This document shows positions 33,902-41,764 of a stretch of 64,000 nt of DNA, piece after piece (within the stretch, counting starts at the first letter, position 1; each line of letters opens with the position of its first letter). The DNA comes from Myxococcus stipitatus (GTDB taxonomy: Bacteria > Myxococcota > Myxococcia > Myxococcales > Myxococcaceae), in the NCBI RefSeq assembly GCF_038561935.1, contig NZ_CP102770.1:2542001-2606000 (forward strand), given 5' to 3'. Under the pieces are notes generated by a model. The model worked only from the letters and a program-made list of their open reading frames with translations, had not been told where the DNA came from and ran no database searches. The position numbers were made by a program, and so were the translations under genes.

Positions 33902-34572
33902 GCCACGGTGTGCTCGACGCGCCAGCCGCGGGCGCGCCAGTCATTGACTCCCTGCTCCAGGCGATGCGCCTCGAAGCCCTTCTCGCGGAGGAACTCGACG
34001 GCCTCGAGCGCCATCACGCAGTAGGGGCCCCGGCAGTACGCGACGACCTCCCGGCCCTTGGGCAGCTCCTTGAGGCGGGCCTTGAGCTCTCCGACGGGGA
34101 TGGAGAGGGCGCCGGGGAGGTGCCCCGCTCGGTACTCCTCGGCGGGGCGCACGTCCAACACCGTGACCTTGCCCGAGCGCACGCGCCGCAGGAGCTCGTC
34201 TCCTCCGACGCCCTCCACGCCGCCGCGCTCCTCGAAGTACTCGCGCGTGACCTGGCTGAGCTCGGCCAGGCGGGCCTCGGCCAGCCCTCGCAGCGAGAGG
34301 AAGAACCGGCTGACCTCCACGTCGGCGAGGCGGTACTCGACGTAGAGGCCCTTCTTGTCGGCCTCCACGAGCCGCGCCGCGCGGAGCACCTGGAGGTGCT
34401 GCGAGGCGTTCGCCACCGAGAGGGCCGCCTGCTCAGCAAGCGCCTCCACGGTGCGAGGACTCTGGCTCAACAGGTCCAGCAACTCGAGGCGCTTGGGAGC
34501 CGACAGGGCCTTCCCGACCCGCGCGAACTGCTCGTAGATGGCGTCCTTGAAGTGCCGGTGCGACGTTGTCAT
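33898..34572 (-). CDS. ArsR-family repressor fused to a rhodanese domain
   Basis: The 224-residue protein has an N-terminal winged helix (residues 15-95; PKRLELLDLLSQSPRTVEAL, with recognition-helix region LSVANASQHLQVLRAARLV). Its C-terminal rhodanese domain (about 125-215) has VTVLDVRPAEEYRAGHLPGA and the active loop AYCRGPYC. The winged helix lacks the CVC metal site seen in arsenic-sensing ArsR members. The rhodanese loop Cys could sense sulfane sulfur or reactive species, as in known ArsR-rhodanese regulators. It is the first gene of an operon with an MFS transporter and directly follows its likely operator. Confidence 0.9.
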   Translation of the reverse strand: MTTSHRHFKDAIYEQFARVGKALSAPKRLELLDLLSQSPRTVEALAEQAALSVANASQHLQVLRAARLVEADKKGLYVEYRLADVEVSRFFLSLRGLAEARLAELSQVTREYFEERGGVEGVGGDELLRRVRSGKVTVLDVRPAEEYRAGHLPGALSIPVGELKARLKELPKGREVVAYCRGPYCVMALEAVEFLREKGFEAHRLEQGVNDWRARGWRVEHTVA

Positions 34573-34573
34573 G

Positions 34574-34603
34574 TATTCAAGTGTTCAAGTCATCACTTGA
34601 ATA
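34574..34603. promoter_or_regulatory. ArsR-type operator, perfect inverted repeat
   Basis: TATTCAAGTG (34574-34583) and CACTTGAATA (34594-34603) are exact inverted copies around a 10-base spacer, which itself holds another TTCAAGT half site. A further AGTCAAGT follows. The element abuts the ATG at 34572, so repressor binding would block the gene's own promoter. It is AT-rich and typical of winged-helix ArsR sites; autoregulation is inferred. Confidence 0.75.
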
Positions 34604-34655
34604 GTCAAGTCGATGTTCCAGGCCTTGTCGCCAGGCGACTTCGGGCTCCGAGGTG

Positions 34656-36806
34656 TCAGGCGGGGCGCGTCCGTGCTTCCAGGTCGTCGAACTGGCGCAG
34701 CAGGTCCCTCACGGAGTCGTCTCCCAGCACCACGCCGCTTTCATGAGAGAGCCCGTGGTGGGCCATGGAGAGCTGGTTGGGCCAGAGGTAGGCCGTTCCC
34801 ACATAGGCCTGCGAGTCATCCGCGATGAGGGCGTTGAAGTGCGGGTAGGGCTTCCAGGTGTCGACGTTCTCCAGCTTCAGGTTGGGGAGGTCCTTCATCG
34901 CCTCTCGCAGCAACGACTCCGACTCCGGGTCGATCTCCCGGTACTGGATGAGCACCTGGACGCCCGCCTGGGCCTGCGCGAGGAACTTCCTGGCGGTGTC
35001 CACGTCCTTCAGCTCGCTGCCCAGGAAGCGCAGGCTGCGCGTCGCTCCGGTGATGAGCCCGTCCATGGCCCGCGCCGCCATGGGGCGCTTCGTCATCGGG
35101 TCGTTGGCCACCACGCCATGCTTCGCGAGGCCCGCGACGAGTGACTCGAGCTTCTCCTTGTCCGCGGGGGTGAACTCGCCGGTCTTGAAGGTGAGGCTCA
35201 GGTAGTCGCGGTAGAGGCCCGCGGCCTCGGGCGGCAGCTCGGTGGTGATGTCCGACTTGGTCGTGGTCTTGGGCACCACCGCGGCGGTCGTGAGCACCAC
35301 GCGCTCGCCCACGCAGGCGCCCTTGGAGTGGTTGATGCGAGGCTTGGCCGTGCTGCGCGGAAAGACGATGTCGATGCCCGCGTCCTTGAGGCGCGTCGTC
35401 AGTTCCTTGTTCAGCTCGCGGTTGTTCCACATCCGCTCGTCGGCGATGACTTGCATGGGCGCGCCTGGATTGCGGGCCCGGTAGGCGACCAGCGAGTCCA
35501 GGACGGCCTGGGCCTGCTTGTTGCCCTCTTCCGTCGCGCCGTTGCCTCCGATGCCCAGGTCGACGTTGAAGAGCGTCACCGGCCCCGTGGCCCGCGGGTC
35601 ATCCAGCAGCTTCTTGATGTGCTGGAGCGACGCGGCGCCCCGGTCCACCTGGGCGCGGACCGTCGTGGGCATCGTGCCGATGAGCGGGTCGGAGATGGGG
35701 CGGGCGCCCGTCGTGGCGGTCGTGTCCGCGGTGGCCCGCGCCTTCGCCTCGTGGAAGTTGAACGCATCCAGCGCGACCACTCCACCGAAGTCAGGAGCGG
35801 GGACCAGGACGTAGCGCCCCGCGACGGCGGAGGGCTGGATGGCGTGGGTGCCCGTGTTGCCGTCCTTGTCCATGCCGGACGCCTGGATGCCGCCGTTCGC
35901 GGTGGCTTCGAGGGTGTAGACCCCCTCCAGCTCCCGTTCGCGCAGCCGGACCTCGACCTTGCCGAGGGACTTCAGGGGGACTTCCTTCGTCCGCGCGGGC
36001 TCCTGGGGGGTGAGGAGGAAGGAGTCGTAGCGCATGACGCCGAGCGAGTAGGTGTGCCGGCCGCTCGGGGCGTGGTCGCCCGTATTGAAGGTGAACAGGA
36101 CCTTGTCGGCGGCGCTCATGGGGACGAGGACCTCCTTGTCCTTGGAGAGGTTCACCTCGGGGGCCGCGCTGAGCGGGCGGTTCCGGATGGGGTATCCGCG
36201 CGCGGGCTGCTGCGTGCGCAGGGGCGGAGGCTCCGGGCTGTCCGCGAGCTTGTGGAGGACCAGGTGCTCCTGGGGCTTGCCGGTCTTGGGGTCGTCCTTC
36301 TTGCGGGTCCCGATGAGGCGGTACTTCTGGAGGACGCCCTGGTCGTCCGGGAACTCCACGACGCGGCCTTTCAAGACCTCGACCATGGGCATGTAGCGAG
36401 GCTGCACGCCGGCTTCCTGGAGCTGGGCGTGGGGCTCGCCGTCCTTCATGACGATGCCGGCGACGTCCCACTTCCTGCCTTCATGCTCGACAGGGGAGGG
36501 GGGCGTGGCGCGCGTGGTCCGGGAGGCCGCGAAGGTCCCCACGAGAGGGTCCTCGGGCCGCTCGCGGGTGGGCTTGGGAGCGCCAGGGTTCTGGCTGACG
36601 GGGCCTGGGCGAAGCTCGGTGCCGGCCGCCTTCGCGGGCCTGGTGCCCTCGAAGGTGGAGGCCACCTCCTTCTTCGGAGGCTTGGGCGTCTCCGCCTCCT
36701 GGGGCCCGGCGGTCTCGGCGGGGGTGGGGGGCGCTTCAGTCTTGCGGAGGTCAGGCAGGCTGACCTTGCCGGCTCCGGCACCACCCGTGGGATTGATTGA
36801 GCTCAT
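34656..36806 (-). CDS. Phospholipase D-like protein with Pro-rich N-terminus
   Basis: The 716-residue protein starts with about 110 disordered Pro/Lys/Glu-rich residues without signal peptide, then a beta-rich central part (about 110-370). The C-terminal half looks like the PLD superfamily. Near residue 494, RINHSKGACVGERVVLTT contains the first H-x-K catalytic motif. Near 657, YPHFNALIADDSQAYVGTAY is the position of the second, where Lys is Asn (HFN). Some PLD-fold proteins with one intact motif dimerise or are inactive. The role may be cleavage of phosphodiesters or a nucleic-acid or toxin-like activity. The start has AGGGG about 8 bases upstream. Confidence 0.6.
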   Translation of the reverse strand: MSSINPTGGAGAGKVSLPDLRKTEAPPTPAETAGPQEAETPKPPKKEVASTFEGTRPAKAAGTELRPGPVSQNPGAPKPTRERPEDPLVGTFAASRTTRATPPSPVEHEGRKWDVAGIVMKDGEPHAQLQEAGVQPRYMPMVEVLKGRVVEFPDDQGVLQKYRLIGTRKKDDPKTGKPQEHLVLHKLADSPEPPPLRTQQPARGYPIRNRPLSAAPEVNLSKDKEVLVPMSAADKVLFTFNTGDHAPSGRHTYSLGVMRYDSFLLTPQEPARTKEVPLKSLGKVEVRLRERELEGVYTLEATANGGIQASGMDKDGNTGTHAIQPSAVAGRYVLVPAPDFGGVVALDAFNFHEAKARATADTTATTGARPISDPLIGTMPTTVRAQVDRGAASLQHIKKLLDDPRATGPVTLFNVDLGIGGNGATEEGNKQAQAVLDSLVAYRARNPGAPMQVIADERMWNNRELNKELTTRLKDAGIDIVFPRSTAKPRINHSKGACVGERVVLTTAAVVPKTTTKSDITTELPPEAAGLYRDYLSLTFKTGEFTPADKEKLESLVAGLAKHGVVANDPMTKRPMAARAMDGLITGATRSLRFLGSELKDVDTARKFLAQAQAGVQVLIQYREIDPESESLLREAMKDLPNLKLENVDTWKPYPHFNALIADDSQAYVGTAYLWPNQLSMAHHGLSHESGVVLGDDSVRDLLRQFDDLEARTRPA

Positions 36807-36956
36807 GGCACACCCCTGTCAGTTGGGACCACTGCGTACACGGGTACCTGGCGGGATGAAAGCCACTGGGGTCGGACCCGTCAATTCACCGGGGTGAAGA
36901 CACGGCCGACCACCGCACTGGCGCAAAGTTTCACCGGTGGGCTCGTGTTCCTCCGC

Positions 36957-37598
36957 TCAGTCAACCTTCCGGATGCAGCCCGACTTGTTGGTGATGGCCG
37001 CTGGGCACTTGACCCGACGGAAGCTCACGGTCGGGTTGTCCGCGTTCATGAACCAGTCGAAGCGCCAGTTGCAGCCTGCTCGCAGCTGGGACGGCAGCTG
37101 GGTGCACTCGGCCTTGGTCCTGACGCCGCCGTATTGATCGCCCCACCCCGAGCTGGGGGCGCCCCATTGGCTCTGGCAGCCGTTGAAGAGGCCCACGCCA
37201 CCGCCCGGCATGAGCAGCTCGAAGACGTTCGCGCCGATATCCGGCCCCTGGCCAATCACCTGGACCACGTGCGTCTTGCCCTTCACGGCGGAGCTGGTGA
37301 ACTGCAAGGCATAACAGGCGCAGCTCGTGTCGTACTCCGACATCCCGAGGATGTTGGCCCTGGCGAAGCCATGGGACAGGGTTGCATTCACGGCCCACGG
37401 TTGGTTGTTGTTGCAGGCATGGCTGCCGCCGCCCGCGCAGCCGCTTTGCATGCTCGCATTGACGACGGTGACGCCATCCTTGGCGCACGCTTTGACTGGA
37501 GCGCTGACATCGGCCTTCCCCGGCCATGCGCCGCTGGGCTTGCAGCAGTCCCAGTTGCGGACTCTCTGCCCCGCACGCCCTCCTCGACGCGTTGGCAC
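36957..37598 (-). CDS. Glycoside hydrolase family 45 endoglucanase, lacking its signal peptide
   Basis: Residues 14 onward match the GH45 catalytic domain closely: RNWDCCKPSGAWPGKA (YWDCCKPS block with the first catalytic Asp), NNNQPWAVNATLSHGFA, CACYALQFTSSAVKG, LMPGGGVGLFNGCQSQWGAP, LRAGCNWRFDWFMNADNPTV and the final GCIRK. It would cut beta-1,4-glucan. The second catalytic Asp position (HFD in fungal enzymes) reads VFE here, a conservative swap. The start is a GTG and no signal peptide is present: the frame stops 36 bases upstream, within the end of the next gene. The 5' end therefore looks truncated; the gene may be non-functional or cytoplasmic. Confidence 0.72.
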   Translation of the reverse strand: MPTRRGGRAGQRVRNWDCCKPSGAWPGKADVSAPVKACAKDGVTVVNASMQSGCAGGGSHACNNNQPWAVNATLSHGFARANILGMSEYDTSCACYALQFTSSAVKGKTHVVQVIGQGPDIGANVFELLMPGGGVGLFNGCQSQWGAPSSGWGDQYGGVRTKAECTQLPSQLRAGCNWRFDWFMNADNPTVSFRRVKCPAAITNKSGCIRKVD

Positions 37599-37627
37599 CG
37601 CGGGGCATGGACACAGCGCGGTGATGC

Positions 37628-38044
37628 CTAGCGTTCAGCGGAGGTCTTCGTCAGCCGGCTTCGGCCCTGGACGACGACGGCGAGCGCCGCGATGGGAAGC
37701 CCGAACGTCGCCATGATGAAGAGCTCGGTGGGCCCCACCGTGCCGCTGAATCGACGAGGGGCCAGCAGGAACATCGTGCCCGCGCCCATCATGGAGATGA
37801 TGGCCGCTGCCACGGTGCCCATCCACCAGTACCACTGGCGCCAGGTGAGGATGAGCAGGGGGGCACAGCCCAGGGTGGTCAGCGCGAAGCCAAGAGGAGG
37901 CAGGCCCACCAACTCGAGCAACGTCTGGTCATCGAGCCGGGAGTGGCGTGCCGAGAAAGTGACTGCCGCCAGGACGAGGTAGAGGCCCCAGCCGATGAGT
38001 CCGCACAGGGCTTGCCTCAGCAATATCCGGGCAATGACAGTCAT
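37628..38044 (-). CDS. Small four-helix membrane protein of unknown function
   Basis: The 138-residue protein has four hydrophobic helices: ALCGLIGWGLYLVLAAVTF, LLELVGLPPLGFALTTLGC, WMGTVAAAIISMMGAGTMF and IMATFGLPIAALAVVVQG. No family is recognised. ATG 38044 is chosen because GAGG lies about 9 bases upstream; in-frame Met codons further upstream lack an RBS. It ends 30 bases before the truncated GH45 gene. A role in the membrane cannot be specified. Confidence 0.55.
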   Translation of the reverse strand: MTVIARILLRQALCGLIGWGLYLVLAAVTFSARHSRLDDQTLLELVGLPPLGFALTTLGCAPLLILTWRQWYWWMGTVAAAIISMMGAGTMFLLAPRRFSGTVGPTELFIMATFGLPIAALAVVVQGRSRLTKTSAER

Positions 38045-38179
38045 AGGAGTGCGCCTCATGTGGCGGAGGGTAGCATTCCTCATGAGGTTCCATGACGGAA
38101 CCATGGACATCCCTTCCCGCGAGCCTGTGTTACGAGATGCCGTGGCTTCGACGGCCTCCTCGGGCAGGAGCGGTTCAGC

Positions 38180-40006
38180 GTGACGCGTGGTTCACCGGTG
38201 CTGCTGCTCGCCATGGTGTGGATGGCGCTTTCCTCGGACGCCCTGGCTTCGCCGCGCCCGTCCGTGGACCTGGGCGTTCGCGAACTGAAGGTCGAGAAGG
38301 TCGTGGCCGTCAGTCGGCGCACAGATGCGGACTGGTGGGCCCTGGCGGAGGTGAAAAGCGCTCCCCAGATGTGGCTTCGCCAGGTCGTCTACCGGAGCGC
38401 GGATTCGGGCCGTTCGTGGCACGAAGACACACGGGCCTCGGAGGAAGTCGGGAAGGCCATTGCCGCTCGCCCGAATCCGTTCGGCGCCCTGTACGACCCT
38501 TCCGTCGACTTCTTCGTCTGGTCCTCGCCCGAGATAGGACTCATGGCGGGGTACCTTGGCGCGGCGGTGCTGCGTACCTCGGACGGGGGCCGCACCTGGC
38601 GCGCCGTCGAGCTGCCACGGCTGGACCCCACCTGGGTCTATGACCTGGAGCAAGCAGGTGGGCGCACGTGGCTCTGTGGCTCGTCCGGAAACATCTACCG
38701 CAGTGATGATTCCGGAGCGACCTGGACGGAGCTGAAGGGAACCCCCTTCAACACCGAGGACCGCTGCATGAGCCTCTCCTTCCTGGACGCGGAGCATGGC
38801 TGGGCCGCGGGGATGCGCGGTTCCTTGTGGGCGACGAAGGATGGTGGGGCGACCTGGCGTCGCCTGGAGACGCCCTGGCCTCCGGCGCCACCTCAAGGGC
38901 CCGCCACGATGCTTCGCGATGTGACCCTGCTGACCCCGGAGGTGGCGTGGCTCCACGGCTCCGCGGGTCGCTTCCAGACCACCGACGGAGGAATGACATG
39001 GACCCCGCGGCCCACCGCGCCCGAAGAGCGTGACGCGTCCCCTCGGGTCACGACGCTCGCCGGGGGAAGACGCCTCATCACCTTGGGGGGCTCGAAGCGC
39101 GGAGGCGCCGTGCATGACCAGACGCCGTCCTTCGGTGAGCCCCTGTCGGTCATGGGGGCCGACACGACTGTGAAGGTCCAGGGCCGCCTCCTGCACACCC
39201 TTCGCGCGGGGCGCCTCGTGAGGACTTCGCCTCTCACGACGCCGGGCACGGGCGTCCTCACGAGGCTCGATGGCATGGAGGCCTACAAGCCGAGCACCTG
39301 GACAGGCTGGAAGGCATCACAAGTGATGTTGTCCCATGACCAGGGGCGCAGCTGGTTCTCGGTGGGGCGAGTCCCCGAGGGACCACTGCGCTCGGTGAGC
39401 ATCACGCAGGACGACGTGCTCGTCGCACAGACGCGGTCGAAGCGCTGGTTTGCCTCCTCCGACTTCGGCCTGACCTGGGCACACAGCACGAGCGAGGACC
39501 CGGCCTCGGCGACAAGCGTTCCGCTGACGGAGCAGGAATACCAACTCCACTGCTTGCTCAAAGCTCCCGAGGCCACGGTGAAGGTGACGTTCGGCCTCGT
39601 CGGCGATGGTGGCGCGGAGCATCACCTCTCCCTGAGCATCTCGAAGGCACGCGCGACACTCTCTGGCTCGTCCGTGACCGGGAGGCAGCCCCTCACGGTC
39701 CAGGCGCGGGCACTCGCTCCTGACGCCGCACAGCGATTCCTCCGCGCGCTCGTGGACGTCGCCACACGCCAGGGAGCGCCGCTCGGCTGTGAGTCCAACA
39801 GCCGGTACAGCGTGGTCCTCGAGTGGTCCTGTTCACCCGAGCCCCGGCACACCCTCGAGTATGAATCCGCGGCTTGTGGTTCCCCCACAGGTGTCGCCCA
39901 GGTGAGCGGAGCGACGACCGTGGGTGACGCGGAATCAGAAGGCTACGCGCGTGCCCGCGGTGTGTACGACCTGGCCGCTCGTACACTGGAGGGCACGCCG
40001 CCGTGA
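38180..40006 (+). CDS. Secreted Asp-box (BNR/YCF48-like) propeller protein
   Basis: The 608-residue protein has a signal peptide (VLLLAMVWMALSSDALA) and a repeated beta-propeller part. It carries at least seven Asp-box motifs (S/T-x-D-x-G-x-T/S-W), for example SADSGRSWHE, TSDGGRTWRA, SDDSGATWTE, TKDGGATWRR, TTDGGMTWTP, SHDQGRSWFS and SSDFGLTWAH. Such folds occur in sialidases and in YCF48-type photosystem assembly proteins; here there is no catalytic signature, so a binding or adhesion role is likelier. GTG 38180 is used because GGAG (38167-38170) is well placed. It is convergent with the FAAL gene (stops 3 bases apart). Confidence 0.75.
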   Translation: MTRGSPVLLLAMVWMALSSDALASPRPSVDLGVRELKVEKVVAVSRRTDADWWALAEVKSAPQMWLRQVVYRSADSGRSWHEDTRASEEVGKAIAARPNPFGALYDPSVDFFVWSSPEIGLMAGYLGAAVLRTSDGGRTWRAVELPRLDPTWVYDLEQAGGRTWLCGSSGNIYRSDDSGATWTELKGTPFNTEDRCMSLSFLDAEHGWAAGMRGSLWATKDGGATWRRLETPWPPAPPQGPATMLRDVTLLTPEVAWLHGSAGRFQTTDGGMTWTPRPTAPEERDASPRVTTLAGGRRLITLGGSKRGGAVHDQTPSFGEPLSVMGADTTVKVQGRLLHTLRAGRLVRTSPLTTPGTGVLTRLDGMEAYKPSTWTGWKASQVMLSHDQGRSWFSVGRVPEGPLRSVSITQDDVLVAQTRSKRWFASSDFGLTWAHSTSEDPASATSVPLTEQEYQLHCLLKAPEATVKVTFGLVGDGGAEHHLSLSISKARATLSGSSVTGRQPLTVQARALAPDAAQRFLRALVDVATRQGAPLGCESNSRYSVVLEWSCSPEPRHTLEYESAACGSPTGVAQVSGATTVGDAESEGYARARGVYDLAARTLEGTPP

Positions 40007-40009
40007 GGG

Positions 40010-41764
40010 TCAGCCCGGCCAGCGCTGGAGCGAGTTCTCCAGGTACTTCGCCCGGCATGCCCGACGCTGCACCTTGCCACTGGAGGTCTTGAGCACCTCC
40101 CCGTGCTGGAGCAGGACCAGCTCATGGAGGTCCAGCGAGTGCACGGCGGCGAGCGCCTGCCGCACCTTCCGGGTCACCTCCTTCGCCTCCAGGCCCCGTG
40201 CTCCCGCGCTGTCCCCCGGAGGTGCGTACTGACGGTCCACCTCGATGAGCACCACGAGCTTCTCCTCGTTCGACTGCTCCACCGAGAAGGCCACGCAGCA
40301 ACCGAGCCGGAAGCCCTCGTGCTGCACCTCCACCGTCTGCTCGATGTCCTGCGGATAGTGATTGCGGCCATCCACGATGATGAGGTCCTTCAGCCGCCCG
40401 GTGACGTACAGCTCTCCGTCACGCTGGAACCCCAGGTCTCCCGTGCGCAGATAGCCTCCCTCTTCCTCGCGCCCCTGGATGCGCGCCTGGAACGTCTCCG
40501 CGTTGTGCTCGCCCCGGCCCCAGTAGCCCTGGGTGACGTGCGGCCCCGAGACCCAGATTTCACCCACCTCGTCATCGGCGCAGGCCTGGAATGTCTCGGG
40601 ATTGGCGATGCGGACCTGTCCTCCTGCCCAGGCCCTGCCGCAGCTCACGAGCACTCGCGCGTTCTCCGTGCCTTGGGGCGCGACCTCGACGCGGTTGCGC
40701 TCCATCGCTCCGGCCTCGACCGTGAGGGTGCGGTGCGACGCCATGCGCATCCCTCCAGAGGCATAGAGCGTCGCCTCGGCGAGCCCGTAGCAAGGGTAGA
40801 GCGCCGCCTTCTGGAAGCCCTGCGGCGCGAAGGTCTCCGCGAAGCGCTCCATCGTGTCCGCGCGCACGGGCTCCGCGCCATTGAAGGCGACCTTCCAGGA
40901 GCTCAGGTCCAGACCCTCACGCTGCTCGGGCTTCACCTTCCGGACGCACAGCGCATAGCCGAAGTTCGGGCCGCCGCTCACCACGCCCCGGTACTTGCTG
41001 ATGGCGCGCAGCCAACGCACCGGCCGCTGCAGGAAGGCCCACGGCGACATCAGCACGCCGTGCCCACCCAGATACAGCGGCTGCATCACCGTCCCGATGA
41101 GTCCCATGTCGTGGTACAGCGGCAGCCACCCCACGATCGTCGACGCCTGGTCGCTGCCGAAGCCCTGCCGAATCATCTCCTGATTGGCCAGCAGGTTCCG
41201 GTGCGACACCATGACGCCCTTCGGCGCCGACGTGGAGCCGGACGTGTACTGGAGGAAGGCCATTCCTTCGCCCTGGAGCCGAGTCTCCTTCCACCGCGCC
41301 TCCAGCCCCGAGGGCAATGCATCCACCGCGATCCAGTGCAGCTCCTTCAGCACGGGCGTCGTCTCCGAGAACGCCTTCACGCTCTCCAGGATGTCGCTCG
41401 TGGTGAGCGCGAAGCGGGGTCTCGCGTCCGCGATGATGGAGAGCAGTCGCGCCAGCGTCTGCTCGTTCTGGGGCGGATAGACGGGCACCGCCGCCACGCC
41501 CGCCGAGAGGCAGCCGTAGAAGGCCCCGATGTAGTCGAGCCCCGGAGCGAACAGCAGCAGCGCCCGGTCCTCGGCCGCGCCTTGCTCCTGGAGCGCGGCG
41601 GCGATGGCTCGCGTGTTCCGGTCGAGCTCCGCGTAGCTCCACTGCCGCTCCTGGTCCTCCCCGTTGACGAGGAAGGTGTAGGCGAGCGCCTCGGGCTGGG
41701 TCTCGGCGCGCCAGCGCAGCAGTGCGCTCAGCGTGGTGATGGACGGAGGAATGGCGGCGGTCAC
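40010..41764 (-). CDS. Fatty acyl-AMP ligase (FAAL), lipopeptide tailoring
   Basis: The 584-residue adenylating enzyme has the ANL P-loop YTSGSTSAPKGVMVSH and the A5/A8-like YGLAEATLYASGG and YLRTGDLGFQRDGELYVTGR blocks. FAAL features include VSHRNLLANQEMIRQGF, LPLYHDMGLIGTVMQPLY, and the YPQDIEQTVE end of the mobile domain. FAALs form acyl-AMP from fatty acids and pass it to a carrier protein instead of CoA, starting lipopeptide or polyketide chains. The GTG start at 41764 overlaps the MFS stop (GTGA). Being last in the NRPS operon is unusual because FAALs often come first; the acceptor carrier may be encoded outside the window. Confidence 0.9.
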   Translation of the reverse strand: MTAAIPPSITTLSALLRWRAETQPEALAYTFLVNGEDQERQWSYAELDRNTRAIAAALQEQGAAEDRALLLFAPGLDYIGAFYGCLSAGVAAVPVYPPQNEQTLARLLSIIADARPRFALTTSDILESVKAFSETTPVLKELHWIAVDALPSGLEARWKETRLQGEGMAFLQYTSGSTSAPKGVMVSHRNLLANQEMIRQGFGSDQASTIVGWLPLYHDMGLIGTVMQPLYLGGHGVLMSPWAFLQRPVRWLRAISKYRGVVSGGPNFGYALCVRKVKPEQREGLDLSSWKVAFNGAEPVRADTMERFAETFAPQGFQKAALYPCYGLAEATLYASGGMRMASHRTLTVEAGAMERNRVEVAPQGTENARVLVSCGRAWAGGQVRIANPETFQACADDEVGEIWVSGPHVTQGYWGRGEHNAETFQARIQGREEEGGYLRTGDLGFQRDGELYVTGRLKDLIIVDGRNHYPQDIEQTVEVQHEGFRLGCCVAFSVEQSNEEKLVVLIEVDRQYAPPGDSAGARGLEAKEVTRKVRQALAAVHSLDLHELVLLQHGEVLKTSSGKVQRRACRAKYLENSLQRWPG

